A model generated the notes under the pieces. That model was not told the DNA's origin and did no database searches. It was given only the letters and a program-made list of their open reading frames with translations. The translations under genes and the position numbers were made by a program. Source: Synechococcus sp. CBW1004 (GTDB lineage Bacteria; Cyanobacteriota; Cyanobacteriia; PCC-6307; Cyanobiaceae). Taken from it: 64,000 bases of DNA. Each line of letters begins with the position of its first letter. Within the stretch, counting starts at the first letter, position 1. Below are positions 8,962-19,285 of this stretch, in pieces. The DNA lies in NCBI RefSeq assembly GCF_015840715.1, contig NZ_CP060397.1, positions 3,368,686 to 3,432,685 on the forward strand, read 5' to 3'.

Positions 8962-8965
8962 CTAG
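8962..8965. repeat. CTAG target-site copy 2, shared by two IS elements
   Basis: The CTAG between the right inverted repeat of the IS5-type element and the left inverted repeat of the IS1182-type element. It acts as a flank for both, which implies that one element inserted into the CTAG produced or used by the other. Confidence 0.8.
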
Positions 8966-10772
8966 GAGTTTGTTGCCCATAGAGCAGCAATCCTGGCTGC
9001 GACGAATCATCTGCTGAGGTGAACCGCTGAGACGGTGCTAAGGCACGTTTCTTCTGGTGAGCGTGCCCATCGCACGTAGGCCTGAGCCGGCTCTGGCCGC
9101 TGTGGCCAGTGCCGCTGCCTCTTATCCCGGTGCCTCCGCCATTGCCTGCTGCAGTGATCGCCTGCACCTGAACAACTTGAGCAGGTTGTGCGTGGCAGCG
9201 ATCAGGTGCCATTCACCATTCACCTTCTCCAGCCCCCTCAGCAGGAAGCGCCGTAGGCCCCGCGCTTCCTTGATCTGTCCGTTCACCGGCTCCACGATCG
9301 CCTCCTTGCGCTGGGCGTAGATCCTTGATCCCTTCTTGCTTCTGATCTTGCGGGCCATGAGGGCTTTGGCGTCGGCATCCTTGGGCATTGGGCCGCGTTT
9401 CGGCGGTAGTGGCTGGCCGTGCGGCAGGCGGCCGGTGGCGATGTAGGCATCAATACCCTGATCCACGCAGGCCTTGGCATTTTCATCAGTCCAGTAGCCC
9501 GCATCCATCGTCATCACCGCGGGCAGTGCACCAGCGCTTGTCGCGATGCGATCCAGCATGGGCTCCAGGTGCTCGAAGTCCGGTGGCTGGTTGCTCACGC
9601 CAACCGCCACGATCACCTGATGGTCGCGATCGACAGCCAGCTGGCAGTTGTAGCCCTGGATGAAGTGGCCATCGGTTTTCATGAGGTGACTGTCTGGGTC
9701 AGTGAAATTGCGCTGGGTTGCCTTGGTTGGAGTGCCATCAGCCTTTCTCGACAGGCCCCGCCTGGGCATCGCATCAGACGCAAGTGGCTCCAGATCCGGT
9801 GGTTCGATGCCGGCGCTCTCGGCGGCATCGATCGCCTGCTCCCTCGCAGCTTTGGCCTTGGCCGTTGCCGCCTCGTCTTTCCTGTTCAGCGCGGCCTGCT
9901 CCGCTGCCGGTGCAGCGGCCTCTCGGGCAGCCGTTGCTTTGGCCCTGGCCTCTTCTGCTTCCTCCTGGCGCTGACGCGCAGTTGCTGCTGCGGTCTCCGC
10001 TTCCATCTCCTTACGGGCCTGGCGAATCCTGGCCAGGCGGTCCTGACGCCGACGCAGTTCATCGGGAAGATCACTGCCGCGGTTGCCCTTGCCGTAGCGC
10101 CGATCCTCCTGGGCATGAAGGATCTCGGCCTTACGCATCAAGGCGTTGATCTCCTTCTCCAGCTGCTTCTCCGCTTTGAGCATCCGCTCGTGGCTCATGG
10201 CCTTGTGCTTGCTGGCATTGGCCTGCACCTTGGTGCCATCCAGGGCCACATGGCCCAGGCTCACCATGCCGGCCTTCTGGCACAGCCGCAGGATCTGAAC
10301 GAACAGATCGCTCAGGGCATCAAGGTTGCGACGGCGGAATTCACTGATGCGACTGTGATCCGGTTGCTGGTTACCGGTCAGCACCCGGAACGCCAGGTCC
10401 TCGTAGCAGGCGCGCTCGATCTTGCGGGAGGAGACGATGCCCACGCAATAGGCGTAGAGCAGCAAGAGCGTCATCATCCGCGGATCAAACCCTTTCTCCC
10501 CACGAGGATCCTTGGCCTGAGCGGGAATCAGGACCTGTGAGAGATCAAGCTCATCCACCAGATCCAGCAGGAAATACACCTGGTGGTCATCCGAGAGCCA
10601 GTCACTGGGTGATGGCGGCAGCAGGGTTGTCTGCTCCGGCTGCCAGGGACGGAAGGACTTGGGCTTCTGCATGCCCCATTGTCTCAGCCAGAACCATTGC
10701 AGTCACTGGGATCTGGGCAGATTCAGGGGCGTCTGTGGGGAGATCGGGGCGGGATCTACGCGCGACACGCTC
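8966..10772 (-). mobile_element. IS1182-family insertion sequence (about 1807 bp)
   Basis: The element starts GAGTTTGTTGCCCATAGAGC at 8966 and, read inward from 10772 on the minus strand, GAGCGTGTCGCGCGTAGATC. These terminal inverted repeats agree at 14 of 20 positions. Both ends are flanked by CTAG (8962-8965 and 10773-10776). It encodes one intact transposase on the minus strand, with about 155 non-coding bases at the left end and 100 at the right end. Confidence 0.83.
9122..10672 (-). CDS. IS1182-family transposase
   Basis: A 516-residue DDE transposase. The N-terminal half has the IS1182 pattern (LSDDHQVYFLLDLVDELDLS, PRMMTLLLLYAYCVGIVSSRKIERACYEDLAFRVLTG, PDHSRISEFRRR). Catalytic acidic residues appear in HVALDGTKVQANAS, VMTMDAGYWTDENAKACVDQGIDAYIATG and IVEPVNGQIKEARGLRRFLLRG. 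Between the first and second blocks, roughly residues 165-290, is a long Ala/Glu/Lys/Arg-rich stretch predicted to be coiled coil. The frame is intact, so the element may still be mobile. Confidence 0.94.
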   Translation of the reverse strand: MQKPKSFRPWQPEQTTLLPPSPSDWLSDDHQVYFLLDLVDELDLSQVLIPAQAKDPRGEKGFDPRMMTLLLLYAYCVGIVSSRKIERACYEDLAFRVLTGNQQPDHSRISEFRRRNLDALSDLFVQILRLCQKAGMVSLGHVALDGTKVQANASKHKAMSHERMLKAEKQLEKEINALMRKAEILHAQEDRRYGKGNRGSDLPDELRRRQDRLARIRQARKEMEAETAAATARQRQEEAEEARAKATAAREAAAPAAEQAALNRKDEAATAKAKAAREQAIDAAESAGIEPPDLEPLASDAMPRRGLSRKADGTPTKATQRNFTDPDSHLMKTDGHFIQGYNCQLAVDRDHQVIVAVGVSNQPPDFEHLEPMLDRIATSAGALPAVMTMDAGYWTDENAKACVDQGIDAYIATGRLPHGQPLPPKRGPMPKDADAKALMARKIRSKKGSRIYAQRKEAIVEPVNGQIKEARGLRRFLLRGLEKVNGEWHLIAATHNLLKLFRCRRSLQQAMAEAPG

Positions 10773-10776
10773 CTAG
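10773..10776. repeat. CTAG target-site copy 3
   Basis: The CTAG between the right end of the IS1182-type element and the 5' part of gltS. The original gene had a single CTAG here, within the codons for Ser-Leu-Asp. Confidence 0.85.
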
Positions 10777-11658
10777 CGAGGGGGTGCGCGACGGCCAGCG
10801 GAAGGGCATCCAGGCCGCTCTTCGAGGCAAGAGGTTGCTCAGCAGAATGCCGACGATCAGGCAGGGCACGAACAGGGGCAGAAACAGCCCGAGATCACGG
10901 ATCAGTTCCTGCAGGATCGAGCCCAGGATGATGCAGATGTGGATCGCCAGCACCGCGGAGAGGAACTCCTCGGATCCGATCAGCTTGCCGCTGGTGGAGG
11001 GCGGCTGCGCATCCGTCTCGGCGACAGCACCGGACGATTGTGGAAGGGATTCGCTCTGGCGGGCTGGCAGGGCCAGGCGATGGCGGCGGATCAGGAAGCG
11101 GGCGATCGGGCCGCCGCTGGCGCTGGCCAGGATCAGTCCGAAGGTGGCCGCGGCGATGCCGATCTCCAGCGCGTTGGCGACACCGTGTTCGGAGGCGAAC
11201 TGCGGTGCCCAGGCGATGGTGGTGCCGTGGCCGCCGATCAGTGAGAGAGTGCCCACCAGAAGTCCGGAGGCCGGCGGCAGGCCGCTCCAGCGAGCCAGGG
11301 TGATGCCCACCAGGTTCTGCGCGAGCATCAGCACGATCGTCAGCACCAGCAGCACCACCAGCGCGCGACCGCCGCGTCGCAGGTCCGCGAAGCTGGCGTT
11401 CAGGCCCACCGTGGTGAAGAAGTAGACGAGCAGCAGATCGCGGGCGCGCATCCCGAAGTTGATCTCCAGCCCGAAGATCAGATGCAGAACCGTGATCACC
11501 AGCGCCACGAGCAGACCACCGCTGACCGGTTCGGGAATGGTGTACTCGCGCAGGAATCGCAGACGGCGGTTGAGGGTCTTCCCGAGAAAGAGAACCAGAA
11601 TCCCGAGTGTGACTGTCAGAAAGGATGCGATCTGGATCTCACCATCGACAACATTCAT
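10773..11658 (-). pseudogene. gltS: gltS sodium/glutamate symporter, N-terminal part (split by IS insertion)
   Basis: This is the 5' part of a glutamate:sodium symporter gene. The protein begins MNVVDGEIQIASFLTVTLGI and contains family motifs: TIPEPVSGGLL, VYFFTTVGLNASFADL, IGGHGTTIAWAP and a second repeat ending FVPCLIVGILLSNLLP. After Leu295 the frame enters the IS1182-type element and stops after a few foreign residues. With the segment at 7359-7726 it would form a 417-residue protein, close to the 401 residues of E. coli GltS. The gene lies next to and converges with glsA, which makes glutamate. Transcription from its own promoter would still produce a truncated membrane protein. Confidence 0.9.
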
Positions 11659-11824
11659 GGATGGGTTGATCTCTTGCGGCCGCGCAAGTGTAGGCGCTGG
11701 GCTCCGCTCATTCCCTTCAGGTGCTCATGGGCTCGCTTCGCTCCAACCGGTGTGCGATCGGAGGACGGCTTCGCCGTGTCCATCAATCAAGGTGTGACGG
11801 GCGGCGCAGGCTCCTTGCCGGGAA

Positions 11825-13564
11825 TCAGGGGATGGGGCGTGCCGGGCCCTGGGCCCGCGCCTCCCGTGGTGGCTGCTTCCTTGCGTGGAAGGCGGCCAGA
11901 GCCGTGGGCAGGGTGGGGAAGAAGCGTTCCGGCCCGATCCGCGCGACCAGCCCCGCCCGCTGCAGTTGCTGATAGAGATCCTGCTTGACCCTGGCCATGG
12001 CGAGGACGATGCCCCGCGCCGCCAGGGCCTGCTGGAGGTCCAGCATCATGTCGGCGGCAGTGATGTCGATCTCGATGATGGCCTCGGCGTTGAGGACGAA
12101 CCATTCCACGGGGGTGCGTTCCGCGTCGATGGCTGCCAGTGCCCGGCTGCGGAAATGCTCGGCATTGGCGAAACAGAGGGGTGCGTCATAGCGATAGATC
12201 AGCAGTCCCGGTGTGGTGGTGGCTCCCTCCCAGTCGCTGATGTCATGCAGGCCGGCCAGATTCGGAACCCGCCCCATGACCGCATCATTCGGTCGCATCA
12301 GGCGGGCGAACAGATCGATCACCGACAGCGCCACCGCCACACCGATGCCGGTGAGGATGTCTGTGACCAGAACTCCCGCCACAGTCACCAGCGCCAGCCT
12401 GAACTCGCTGGGCTTGAACTGATGCATCCGCCGCAGCTCGGCGATGTCGATCAGGCGCAGCGCCGCGAAGATCACCACCGCACCCAGGGCGGCGCGCGGA
12501 AACAGGGCCAGTACCGGCCGCAGCACGAGCAGCACCAGCAGCACCATCACCAGGGCAACGAGGGAGTGGAGCTGGCTGCGGCTTCCTGCGCTGTCGCCCA
12601 GGGCCGTGCGACTGCCGCTGCTGCTCACCGGGAAACCCTGCAGCAGGCCGGCCCCCAGGTTGATCGCCCCGAGCGCCAGAAGCTCCTGATTGGCGTTGAT
12701 CCGCCCGCCGCTGCGGATGGCGAACGCTCGCGCGGTGAGCATGTTGTCGGAGTAGCCGACCAGCGCGATGCCCACCGCCGCCGAGAGCAGGTACCTCAGC
12801 TGCTCGATCGGGACTGCCGCCGGCAGCGCCACATGGGGCAGCCCTGCCGGGACAGCGCCGATCACCGCCACTCCCAGCTGATCCAGCCGCCCCAGCCTGA
12901 CGACGACCACACTCAGCAGCACCGCGACGAGCGGGCCCGGCGCCCTGGGGGCCAGCCTCCGCAGCAGCAGCAGGAAGAGCAGGACCCCGAGGCCCAGCAG
13001 CAATGTCGGCAGATGGATCTCCCCACGACGCTGCAGCAGCTCCAGCACCTGCGCCGGCGACGCGGAACTGTTCAGCTGCAGGCCCGCGATCCTGCCGATC
13101 TGGCCCGTGATCATGATCACCGCCACGCCGGCCATGTAGCCCACCAGGATCGGCCGGGAGAGCAGTTCGGCCAGGAAGTCGAGCCGCGCGAGTCGACCCA
13201 GACCACAGACCAGGCCCACCAGCAGGGCCAGCAGGGCGGCCAGTCCGGCGCTGGCCTCCGGATCCCCTGCGGTCAGGGGGGCGATCGCCGCAGCGGTCAT
13301 GACCGAGGTGGTGGATTCGGGCCCCACCGACAGCTGCGGGGAGGATCCGAGCAGGGCATAGAGCAACAGCGCCGGCAGGATGGCCCAGAGGCCATGAATC
13401 GCCGGCAGGCCTGCCAGTTCGGCGTAGGCCAGGCACTGAGGCACCAGGTAGGCCGCCACCGTGATTCCGGCGATCACATCACCCCGCCACCAGGCCAGGG
13501 GATAGCGCCGCAGGCTGGTCAGGCCTGGCAGCCAGCCCGAGGATCGCGGCGTGGAGTCACTCAA
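11825..13564 (-). CDS. SulP family inorganic anion transporter with STAS domain
   Basis: A 579-residue membrane transporter of the SLC26/SulP family. The N-terminal signature WWRGDVIAGITVAAYLVPQCLAYAELAGLPAIHGLWAILPALLLYALLGSSPQLSVGPESTTSVM is the hallmark of SulP carriers, and about ten to twelve hydrophobic helices follow up to residue 420. The C-terminus (about 440-555) is a STAS domain (LLIYRYDAPLCFANAEHFR, VLNAEAIIEIDITAADMMLDLQ). Members move sulfate, bicarbonate or other anions. The N-terminus does not look like the cyanobacterial bicarbonate carrier BicA, so the substrate is left open. It is 15 bases downstream of the phosphoglucomutase gene on the same strand. Confidence 0.92.
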   Translation of the reverse strand: MSDSTPRSSGWLPGLTSLRRYPLAWWRGDVIAGITVAAYLVPQCLAYAELAGLPAIHGLWAILPALLLYALLGSSPQLSVGPESTTSVMTAAAIAPLTAGDPEASAGLAALLALLVGLVCGLGRLARLDFLAELLSRPILVGYMAGVAVIMITGQIGRIAGLQLNSSASPAQVLELLQRRGEIHLPTLLLGLGVLLFLLLLRRLAPRAPGPLVAVLLSVVVVRLGRLDQLGVAVIGAVPAGLPHVALPAAVPIEQLRYLLSAAVGIALVGYSDNMLTARAFAIRSGGRINANQELLALGAINLGAGLLQGFPVSSSGSRTALGDSAGSRSQLHSLVALVMVLLVLLVLRPVLALFPRAALGAVVIFAALRLIDIAELRRMHQFKPSEFRLALVTVAGVLVTDILTGIGVAVALSVIDLFARLMRPNDAVMGRVPNLAGLHDISDWEGATTTPGLLIYRYDAPLCFANAEHFRSRALAAIDAERTPVEWFVLNAEAIIEIDITAADMMLDLQQALAARGIVLAMARVKQDLYQQLQRAGLVARIGPERFFPTLPTALAAFHARKQPPREARAQGPARPIP

Positions 13565-13579
13565 GAGATCCGCGAGGGA

Positions 13580-15316
<1,737 letters not shown>

Positions 15317-15329
15317 CTAGGGTGCGCCG

Positions 15330-15767
15330 ATGATCCAGTTCCCCATGATCCCCTCCGTCAGGGTCTTCCAGCTGCTCCGCCCCTCCTCCAGGCTGGCAGG
15401 CCTGGGCGCGGCCCTCGCGCTCTTCTCGGCGTCGGCGGCCTCTGCCGCTCCGCCTGCCTATCCCCAGGCGGTGGCCAACAGCGAGGCCGCCGCACGGGCG
15501 GTGTTGGCCCGCGCCGGTCGTGAATCCTGCCTGCGCGGCAAGCTCACCCGAGCCCTGCTCGAGCTGTCGAACAGTTGTGAGGCCAGCGGCACCCGCAACT
15601 CCCTCTGCTCCCTCGCGGACAAGGCGGTGGTGGTCACGCCGATGAGCCTGACCTTCATGGATGACACCTCCCACCAGCTGCTGGATCTGATCCGCCCCGT
15701 GGGCTCCACCACCCAGGCGTCGGCAGGCCGTGTGGCGCCTGAAACGGAGATGCCTGGGGAACCCTGA
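15330..15767 (+). CDS. small secreted protein of unknown function
   Basis: The 145-residue product has a clear signal peptide: a basic n-region (RPSSR), a hydrophobic core (LAGLGAALALFSASAA) and a likely cleavage site after SAA. The mature part begins APPAYPQAVANSEAAARAVL and has three Cys (SCLRG, NSCEAS, SLCSLADK) in a helical segment. A disordered Thr/Pro/Glu tail follows. I do not recognise the family. It diverges from pgm and converges with another small secreted Cys-containing protein, 27 bases away. An alternative start is ATG at 15345. Confidence 0.65.
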   Translation: MIQFPMIPSVRVFQLLRPSSRLAGLGAALALFSASAASAAPPAYPQAVANSEAAARAVLARAGRESCLRGKLTRALLELSNSCEASGTRNSLCSLADKAVVVTPMSLTFMDDTSHQLLDLIRPVGSTTQASAGRVAPETEMPGEP

Positions 15768-15794
15768 GCGGTCTGGGCTTTCGGTGGCTCAGGC

Positions 15795-16253
15795 TCAGCG
15801 GGGTGCCGGGGCACTGAAGGACGGGCTGCCACCGCCGCTGCCTGCGCTGCCTGAACCGGAGCCGCTGGTGGAGGGTCGGTCCGGCTGCCGGCAGAACACG
15901 GTCACATCCTTTGCGGCACGGTCGATTGCGTCGCGGCGTTCCCGGCTGTTCGTTGTGGCGGCGATGGCCTTCTGACGGATCGCCCAGAGGCTGTCCTTGC
16001 AGGTTGCGGAGAGGCGCGGATGATCCAGCAGCGGATCCGCCATCGCCCGGGCCTTGTCGCAGCTGGCGGCATCGTTGTCGCGGGCGCAGGCGAGGGTGGT
16101 GAGCTGCAGGCTGCGGAATGTGCTGGACGGTGGATAGAGACTGGCGGTCTCGGCGCCGGCAGGAGCCGCCAGCAGCGCCACCGCGGCAAGGCTGCAACCG
16201 GCCCGGCGACCAGCCTGTCCGGCACGGGTGAAAGGGGCGGTGGGCCGGCTCAT
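15795..16253 (-). CDS. secreted small protein of unknown function
   Basis: A 152-residue protein starting MSRPTAPFTRAGQAGRRAGCSLAAVALLAAPAGAE, a good signal peptide with likely cleavage after AGA. The mature region is about 90 helical residues with four Cys (LACARD, ASCDKA, ATCKDS, VFCRQP), then a low-complexity Gly/Ser/Pro tail. The start at 16253 is chosen because its ATG overlaps the TGA of the FAD monooxygenase gene (ATGA), a sign of translational coupling; the longer same-frame extension is out-of-frame shadow of that gene. No family recognised. Confidence 0.7.
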   Translation of the reverse strand: MSRPTAPFTRAGQAGRRAGCSLAAVALLAAPAGAETASLYPPSSTFRSLQLTTLACARDNDAASCDKARAMADPLLDHPRLSATCKDSLWAIRQKAIAATTNSRERRDAIDRAAKDVTVFCRQPDRPSTSGSGSGSAGSGGGSPSFSAPAPR

Positions 16254-17569
16254 CGGGCGGCGGAAGCTCGCTCCATCATGGCGGCCTGTGGTGGAGCGGG
16301 GTGAAGCGCTCCCGCCAGGCCCTGCCGCAGCGGTCCCTGGCTGTGCTGCCAGACCGCCGCCAGGAGCGGTGCCAGACCTGGGGCCAGCGCCGCGAGCAGC
16401 CTGCGCAGGGCCGGGCGGTGACCGAGCCGCTCGGCCCGCTGCCATTCCTGTTGCTGCAGGGCCTGCATGCGCTCGATCTCCGGACGGCGCAGCGTTTCCA
16501 TCGCGGCCAGGGCCCGATCGAGCGCCCCATCCCGACCCTGGCCGGCAGGCTGCTCGAGGGCGGCCGGCAGCAGGTCGGTGGCGGCCACCACATCGCGCAG
16601 GGCCATCGCCGTGCCCTGGGCCCGCAGAGGACTCATCGGATGGGCCGCATCGCCGAGCAGCAGCAGACCCGGCCGCCACCAGCGGTGGGCCAGACCCACC
16701 CGCACCGGCAGGCGCAGCGGCCCCTCGATCGCCTCCGGCGGAACAAAGGCCAGAGCTTCCGACAGTCCATCCGGACAGAGCCGCCGCCACAGCTCGCGCC
16801 ACTGCTCCGTGCTGCGCTCGATGCGTTCGCCGCCCTGCAGGGGCCAGCCCAGCTGCACGCCGCCGCTGGCGGAGGCGAACAACGCCATTGAGCCATCGTT
16901 GCCGATCACCGTGTGAAACCGTCCCGCCAGCTGGGCAGCCAGGGCCTCACCGGTGGGGCCGCCCAGCCGGAACCAGAGCACATCGACCGTCGGTGACGTG
17001 TCGGTCAGCTCCAGGCCGGCGCTGCGGCGCAGCAGCGATGCGCGTCCGTCGCAGGCCACCACGACGTCTGCCTGAAGGCGCTCGCCGTCGCTGAGGCGCA
17101 CCCCCTCGATCCGCCCCTGGGAGAGGCCGTCATCGGTGTGGATCAGTCCGGCGACAGCCCGGCCGAGGAGCAGCCGTGCCCCGGGCAGCTGCCGCAGCTC
17201 CTCGGCCCAGCTGTGCAACAGCGCCCCAGGCTCCACCAGGGTGCAGGGATGGCGGCTGCCCATCGGTTCCTCCACCTGGAACAGAGGCCGACCTTCCAGC
17301 CAGAAGCTCCAGCCGCGCAGAGGCAACTGCGGCACCGTTCCGGCCAGCGGCAGCAGGTCCAGGTGTGCAAGCGCCTCAAGGCCACTCGGCATGAGGGCCT
17401 CGCCACGGAAGCCTCCGCTCAGGCCGGGTCTGGCTTCCACCAGGGTGACGGGAAGCTGCCGTCGGGCCAGCTGCAGCGCCAGGGCCATGCCCGCAGGGCC
17501 GGCCCCGATGATGAGGGTGTGGCCGGCCGTCGAGCCTGCCGGGTCACTGGGACCGCCGGGAGGGTTCAG
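16250..17569 (-). CDS. FAD-dependent monooxygenase (UbiH/PHBH-like)
   Basis: This is a class A flavoprotein hydroxylase. The ADP-binding Rossmann motif reads HTLIIGAGPAGMALALQLARR, followed by VEARPGLSGGFRGEALMPSGLEAL, the DG motif VVACDGRASLLRRSAG, and the FAD-ribityl motif LLLLGDAAHPMSPLRAQGTAMALRD. The first ATG (17488) falls inside the GxGxxG motif, so it cannot be the start. No ATG, GTG or TTG occurs upstream in frame for at least 35 codons. CTG at 17569-17567, overlapping the TGA of the upstream gene as CTGA, is the best candidate. The gene is the third of a four-gene leftward operon. The substrate is unknown; quinone precursors or aromatic compounds are typical. Confidence 0.85.
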   Translation of the reverse strand: MNPPGGPSDPAGSTAGHTLIIGAGPAGMALALQLARRQLPVTLVEARPGLSGGFRGEALMPSGLEALAHLDLLPLAGTVPQLPLRGWSFWLEGRPLFQVEEPMGSRHPCTLVEPGALLHSWAEELRQLPGARLLLGRAVAGLIHTDDGLSQGRIEGVRLSDGERLQADVVVACDGRASLLRRSAGLELTDTSPTVDVLWFRLGGPTGEALAAQLAGRFHTVIGNDGSMALFASASGGVQLGWPLQGGERIERSTEQWRELWRRLCPDGLSEALAFVPPEAIEGPLRLPVRVGLAHRWWRPGLLLLGDAAHPMSPLRAQGTAMALRDVVAATDLLPAALEQPAGQGRDGALDRALAAMETLRRPEIERMQALQQQEWQRAERLGHRPALRRLLAALAPGLAPLLAAVWQHSQGPLRQGLAGALHPAPPQAAMMERASAAR

Positions 17570-17799
17570 AGGGGGTCGCCCGTGGGGATGGAGGTGCTGG
17601 TGTCCACGCCAAGCAACTGGTGTTTCTTGGCGAGCAGGTAGTCGACCAGCTCCTGCTGGACGGTCAGGAGCTCGCGTGTGCAGCCGCGGAAGGCGGCGCG
17701 ATGGCGGATCTCATCGTGGCGGGTGTTCAGATCACGCAGCATCAGGTCGATGGCGTCGAGCCGGGGCGTGATGGTGCGGGGGGAGGGCGCCGACGACAT
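17566..17799 (-). CDS. 77-aa protein of unknown function
   Basis: A small acidic/basic helical protein (SPRTITPRLDAIDLMLRDLNTRHDEIRHRAAFRGCTRELLTVQQELVDYLLAKKHQLLG) with no signal peptide. It looks like one or two amphipathic helices, possibly a coiled coil. ATG at 17799 lies 8 bases after the stop of the phospholipase-D-like gene, and its stop overlaps the apparent CTG start of the FAD monooxygenase. A longer frame back to 17946 would run through the end of the upstream gene and is less likely. No family recognised; conserved spacing within the operon is the main support. Confidence 0.65.
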   Translation of the reverse strand: MSSAPSPRTITPRLDAIDLMLRDLNTRHDEIRHRAAFRGCTRELLTVQQELVDYLLAKKHQLLGVDTSTSIPTGDPL

Positions 17800-17807
17800 C
17801 GCGGATT

Positions 17808-19244
17808 TCAGGGCTGAGGCCGGGGGGGAACTGCGATCGTAGGCCGTGCACTGGCTGTCAGCAGGCGCCCGCTGCCGCAGCGGCGCCACTGGCGCGCACG
17901 CTTGCGCTGCAGCCTGGCGCTCACCCCCAGTTCCGCACCACGCCACATCCGCGCCATCTCGCGTTCGAAGTGGGCCGCCAGCTGTGGTGAGTCGATCCGC
18001 AGCAACGTTTCGTCGTTGGTGTGCGCGGCGCTGGGACTCCAGTTGAAACTGCCGCTGATCACGCTGCGGCCATCGAGGATCGCCACCTTGTGATGCAGCT
18101 TGTCGCCCCGGGCCAGGCGGGGGGTGCCGGCCGCCTCGATCGGCGTCGTCCAGACCCGGTTGCCGGCCTCGAGACGGCAGTGGTGGTCGCTGATCTGCAC
18201 TCCCAGCAGATCAAGCACCTCGCTGTAGGAACGGCTGGCAAAGCCCGGATCGGCCAGCACCCGCAGCGTCACCCCCCGTTGGCGCAGCTCCGCCAGGGCG
18301 TCGGCGATGCCCTGCGCCGAGAACACGAACAGGCTCAGATCCACCCGCTGGCGCACACCCCGCAGCTGCCGCTCCAGCCAGGCCAGTCCGTTGTCCGGAT
18401 CCTGACGGCGATGGGGGGTGAACAGCACCTCCACGGGGGTACTCCCGATCCGGATCCGCTGCGGTGCGCCGCCCCCCTTGCCCGTGCCGAAGCGGCTGTC
18501 GGGACGGCCGCCTGGGCCATCACCCCAGAGGCGACCGAATTCCGTGGCGAACAGCTCCGCCAGCGCCGGGCTGTCAAAGCGCAGCAGGTGGTTGACGTTG
18601 CCGCGGGTGCGGGGATCGTCGGCGTCCCCGTGGATGCAGGAGGGGCTGAAGTTCGCCGACCCGGTGATCACCACCCGGCGGTCCACCACCAGAAACTTGT
18701 GGTGCATGAGTCCGCTGCCGGCGCTGCCGTCGGCCGTGTCGTCGATCAGTGGCACGCCGCCTCGGCGCAGGATCGCCACCGCGTCGCCCTGGCCGAGGGC
18801 CTGCAGCTGCGACACGCGCTGGCGTTGATGGGGCTCCACATCGATCGCGTGCAGCTCGCTCCAGGGAGTGCTGTAGGTGTTCTCAAGCACCACCCGCACC
18901 TGCACGCCCTGCCGGTGGCGATCCGCCAGAGCCTCGGCCACGGCCGGCAGCGACAGCTCCTGCACAGCCACCAGAACCTCGCTGCGGGCTTCGCCGATCG
19001 CCTCCAGGATCAGCGCTTCAAGGTTGTCGCCCTGGCGCCACTGCCCGCTGACCGGGCTGCGATAGCGCCGGTCGGCTCGATGGTTGAAGGCGACGCGGAT
19101 GCCCTCCGGCAGGGGAAGATCGGCGCTGGGGGCGCCGCTGCGGACGGCCGCGGTGGTGGTGCTGCAGCCCGCCAATGGCCACAGCAGTGCCAGAACGAGC
19201 AGCAGCGTCAGCCTGAGGCGGTGTCGTTGTCGGCAGGCGGTCAT
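17808..19244 (-). CDS. phospholipase D-like lipoprotein (two HKD motifs)
   Basis: A 478-residue protein with a lipoprotein signal peptide (LTLLLVLALLWPLAGC, lipid-attachment Cys27) and two phospholipase D superfamily modules. The HxK(x)4D motifs are H182-K183-D188 (HHKFLVVDRRVVITGSANFS) and H385-K386-D391 (HHKVAILDGRSVISGSFNWS), both complete, so the active site should form. The superfamily includes phospholipases, cardiolipin synthases and nucleases. Lipid anchoring and periplasmic exposure favour a lipid or cell-envelope role here. It is the first gene of a tight leftward operon with a 77-aa protein, a FAD monooxygenase and a secreted protein. Confidence 0.88.
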   Translation of the reverse strand: MTACRQRHRLRLTLLLVLALLWPLAGCSTTTAAVRSGAPSADLPLPEGIRVAFNHRADRRYRSPVSGQWRQGDNLEALILEAIGEARSEVLVAVQELSLPAVAEALADRHRQGVQVRVVLENTYSTPWSELHAIDVEPHQRQRVSQLQALGQGDAVAILRRGGVPLIDDTADGSAGSGLMHHKFLVVDRRVVITGSANFSPSCIHGDADDPRTRGNVNHLLRFDSPALAELFATEFGRLWGDGPGGRPDSRFGTGKGGGAPQRIRIGSTPVEVLFTPHRRQDPDNGLAWLERQLRGVRQRVDLSLFVFSAQGIADALAELRQRGVTLRVLADPGFASRSYSEVLDLLGVQISDHHCRLEAGNRVWTTPIEAAGTPRLARGDKLHHKVAILDGRSVISGSFNWSPSAAHTNDETLLRIDSPQLAAHFEREMARMWRGAELGVSARLQRKRARQWRRCGSGRLLTASARPTIAVPPRPQP

Positions 19245-19285
19245 CGGTGGGGGGCGGGCCTGCCCCCCAGGTTTCCCAGGGCCCG

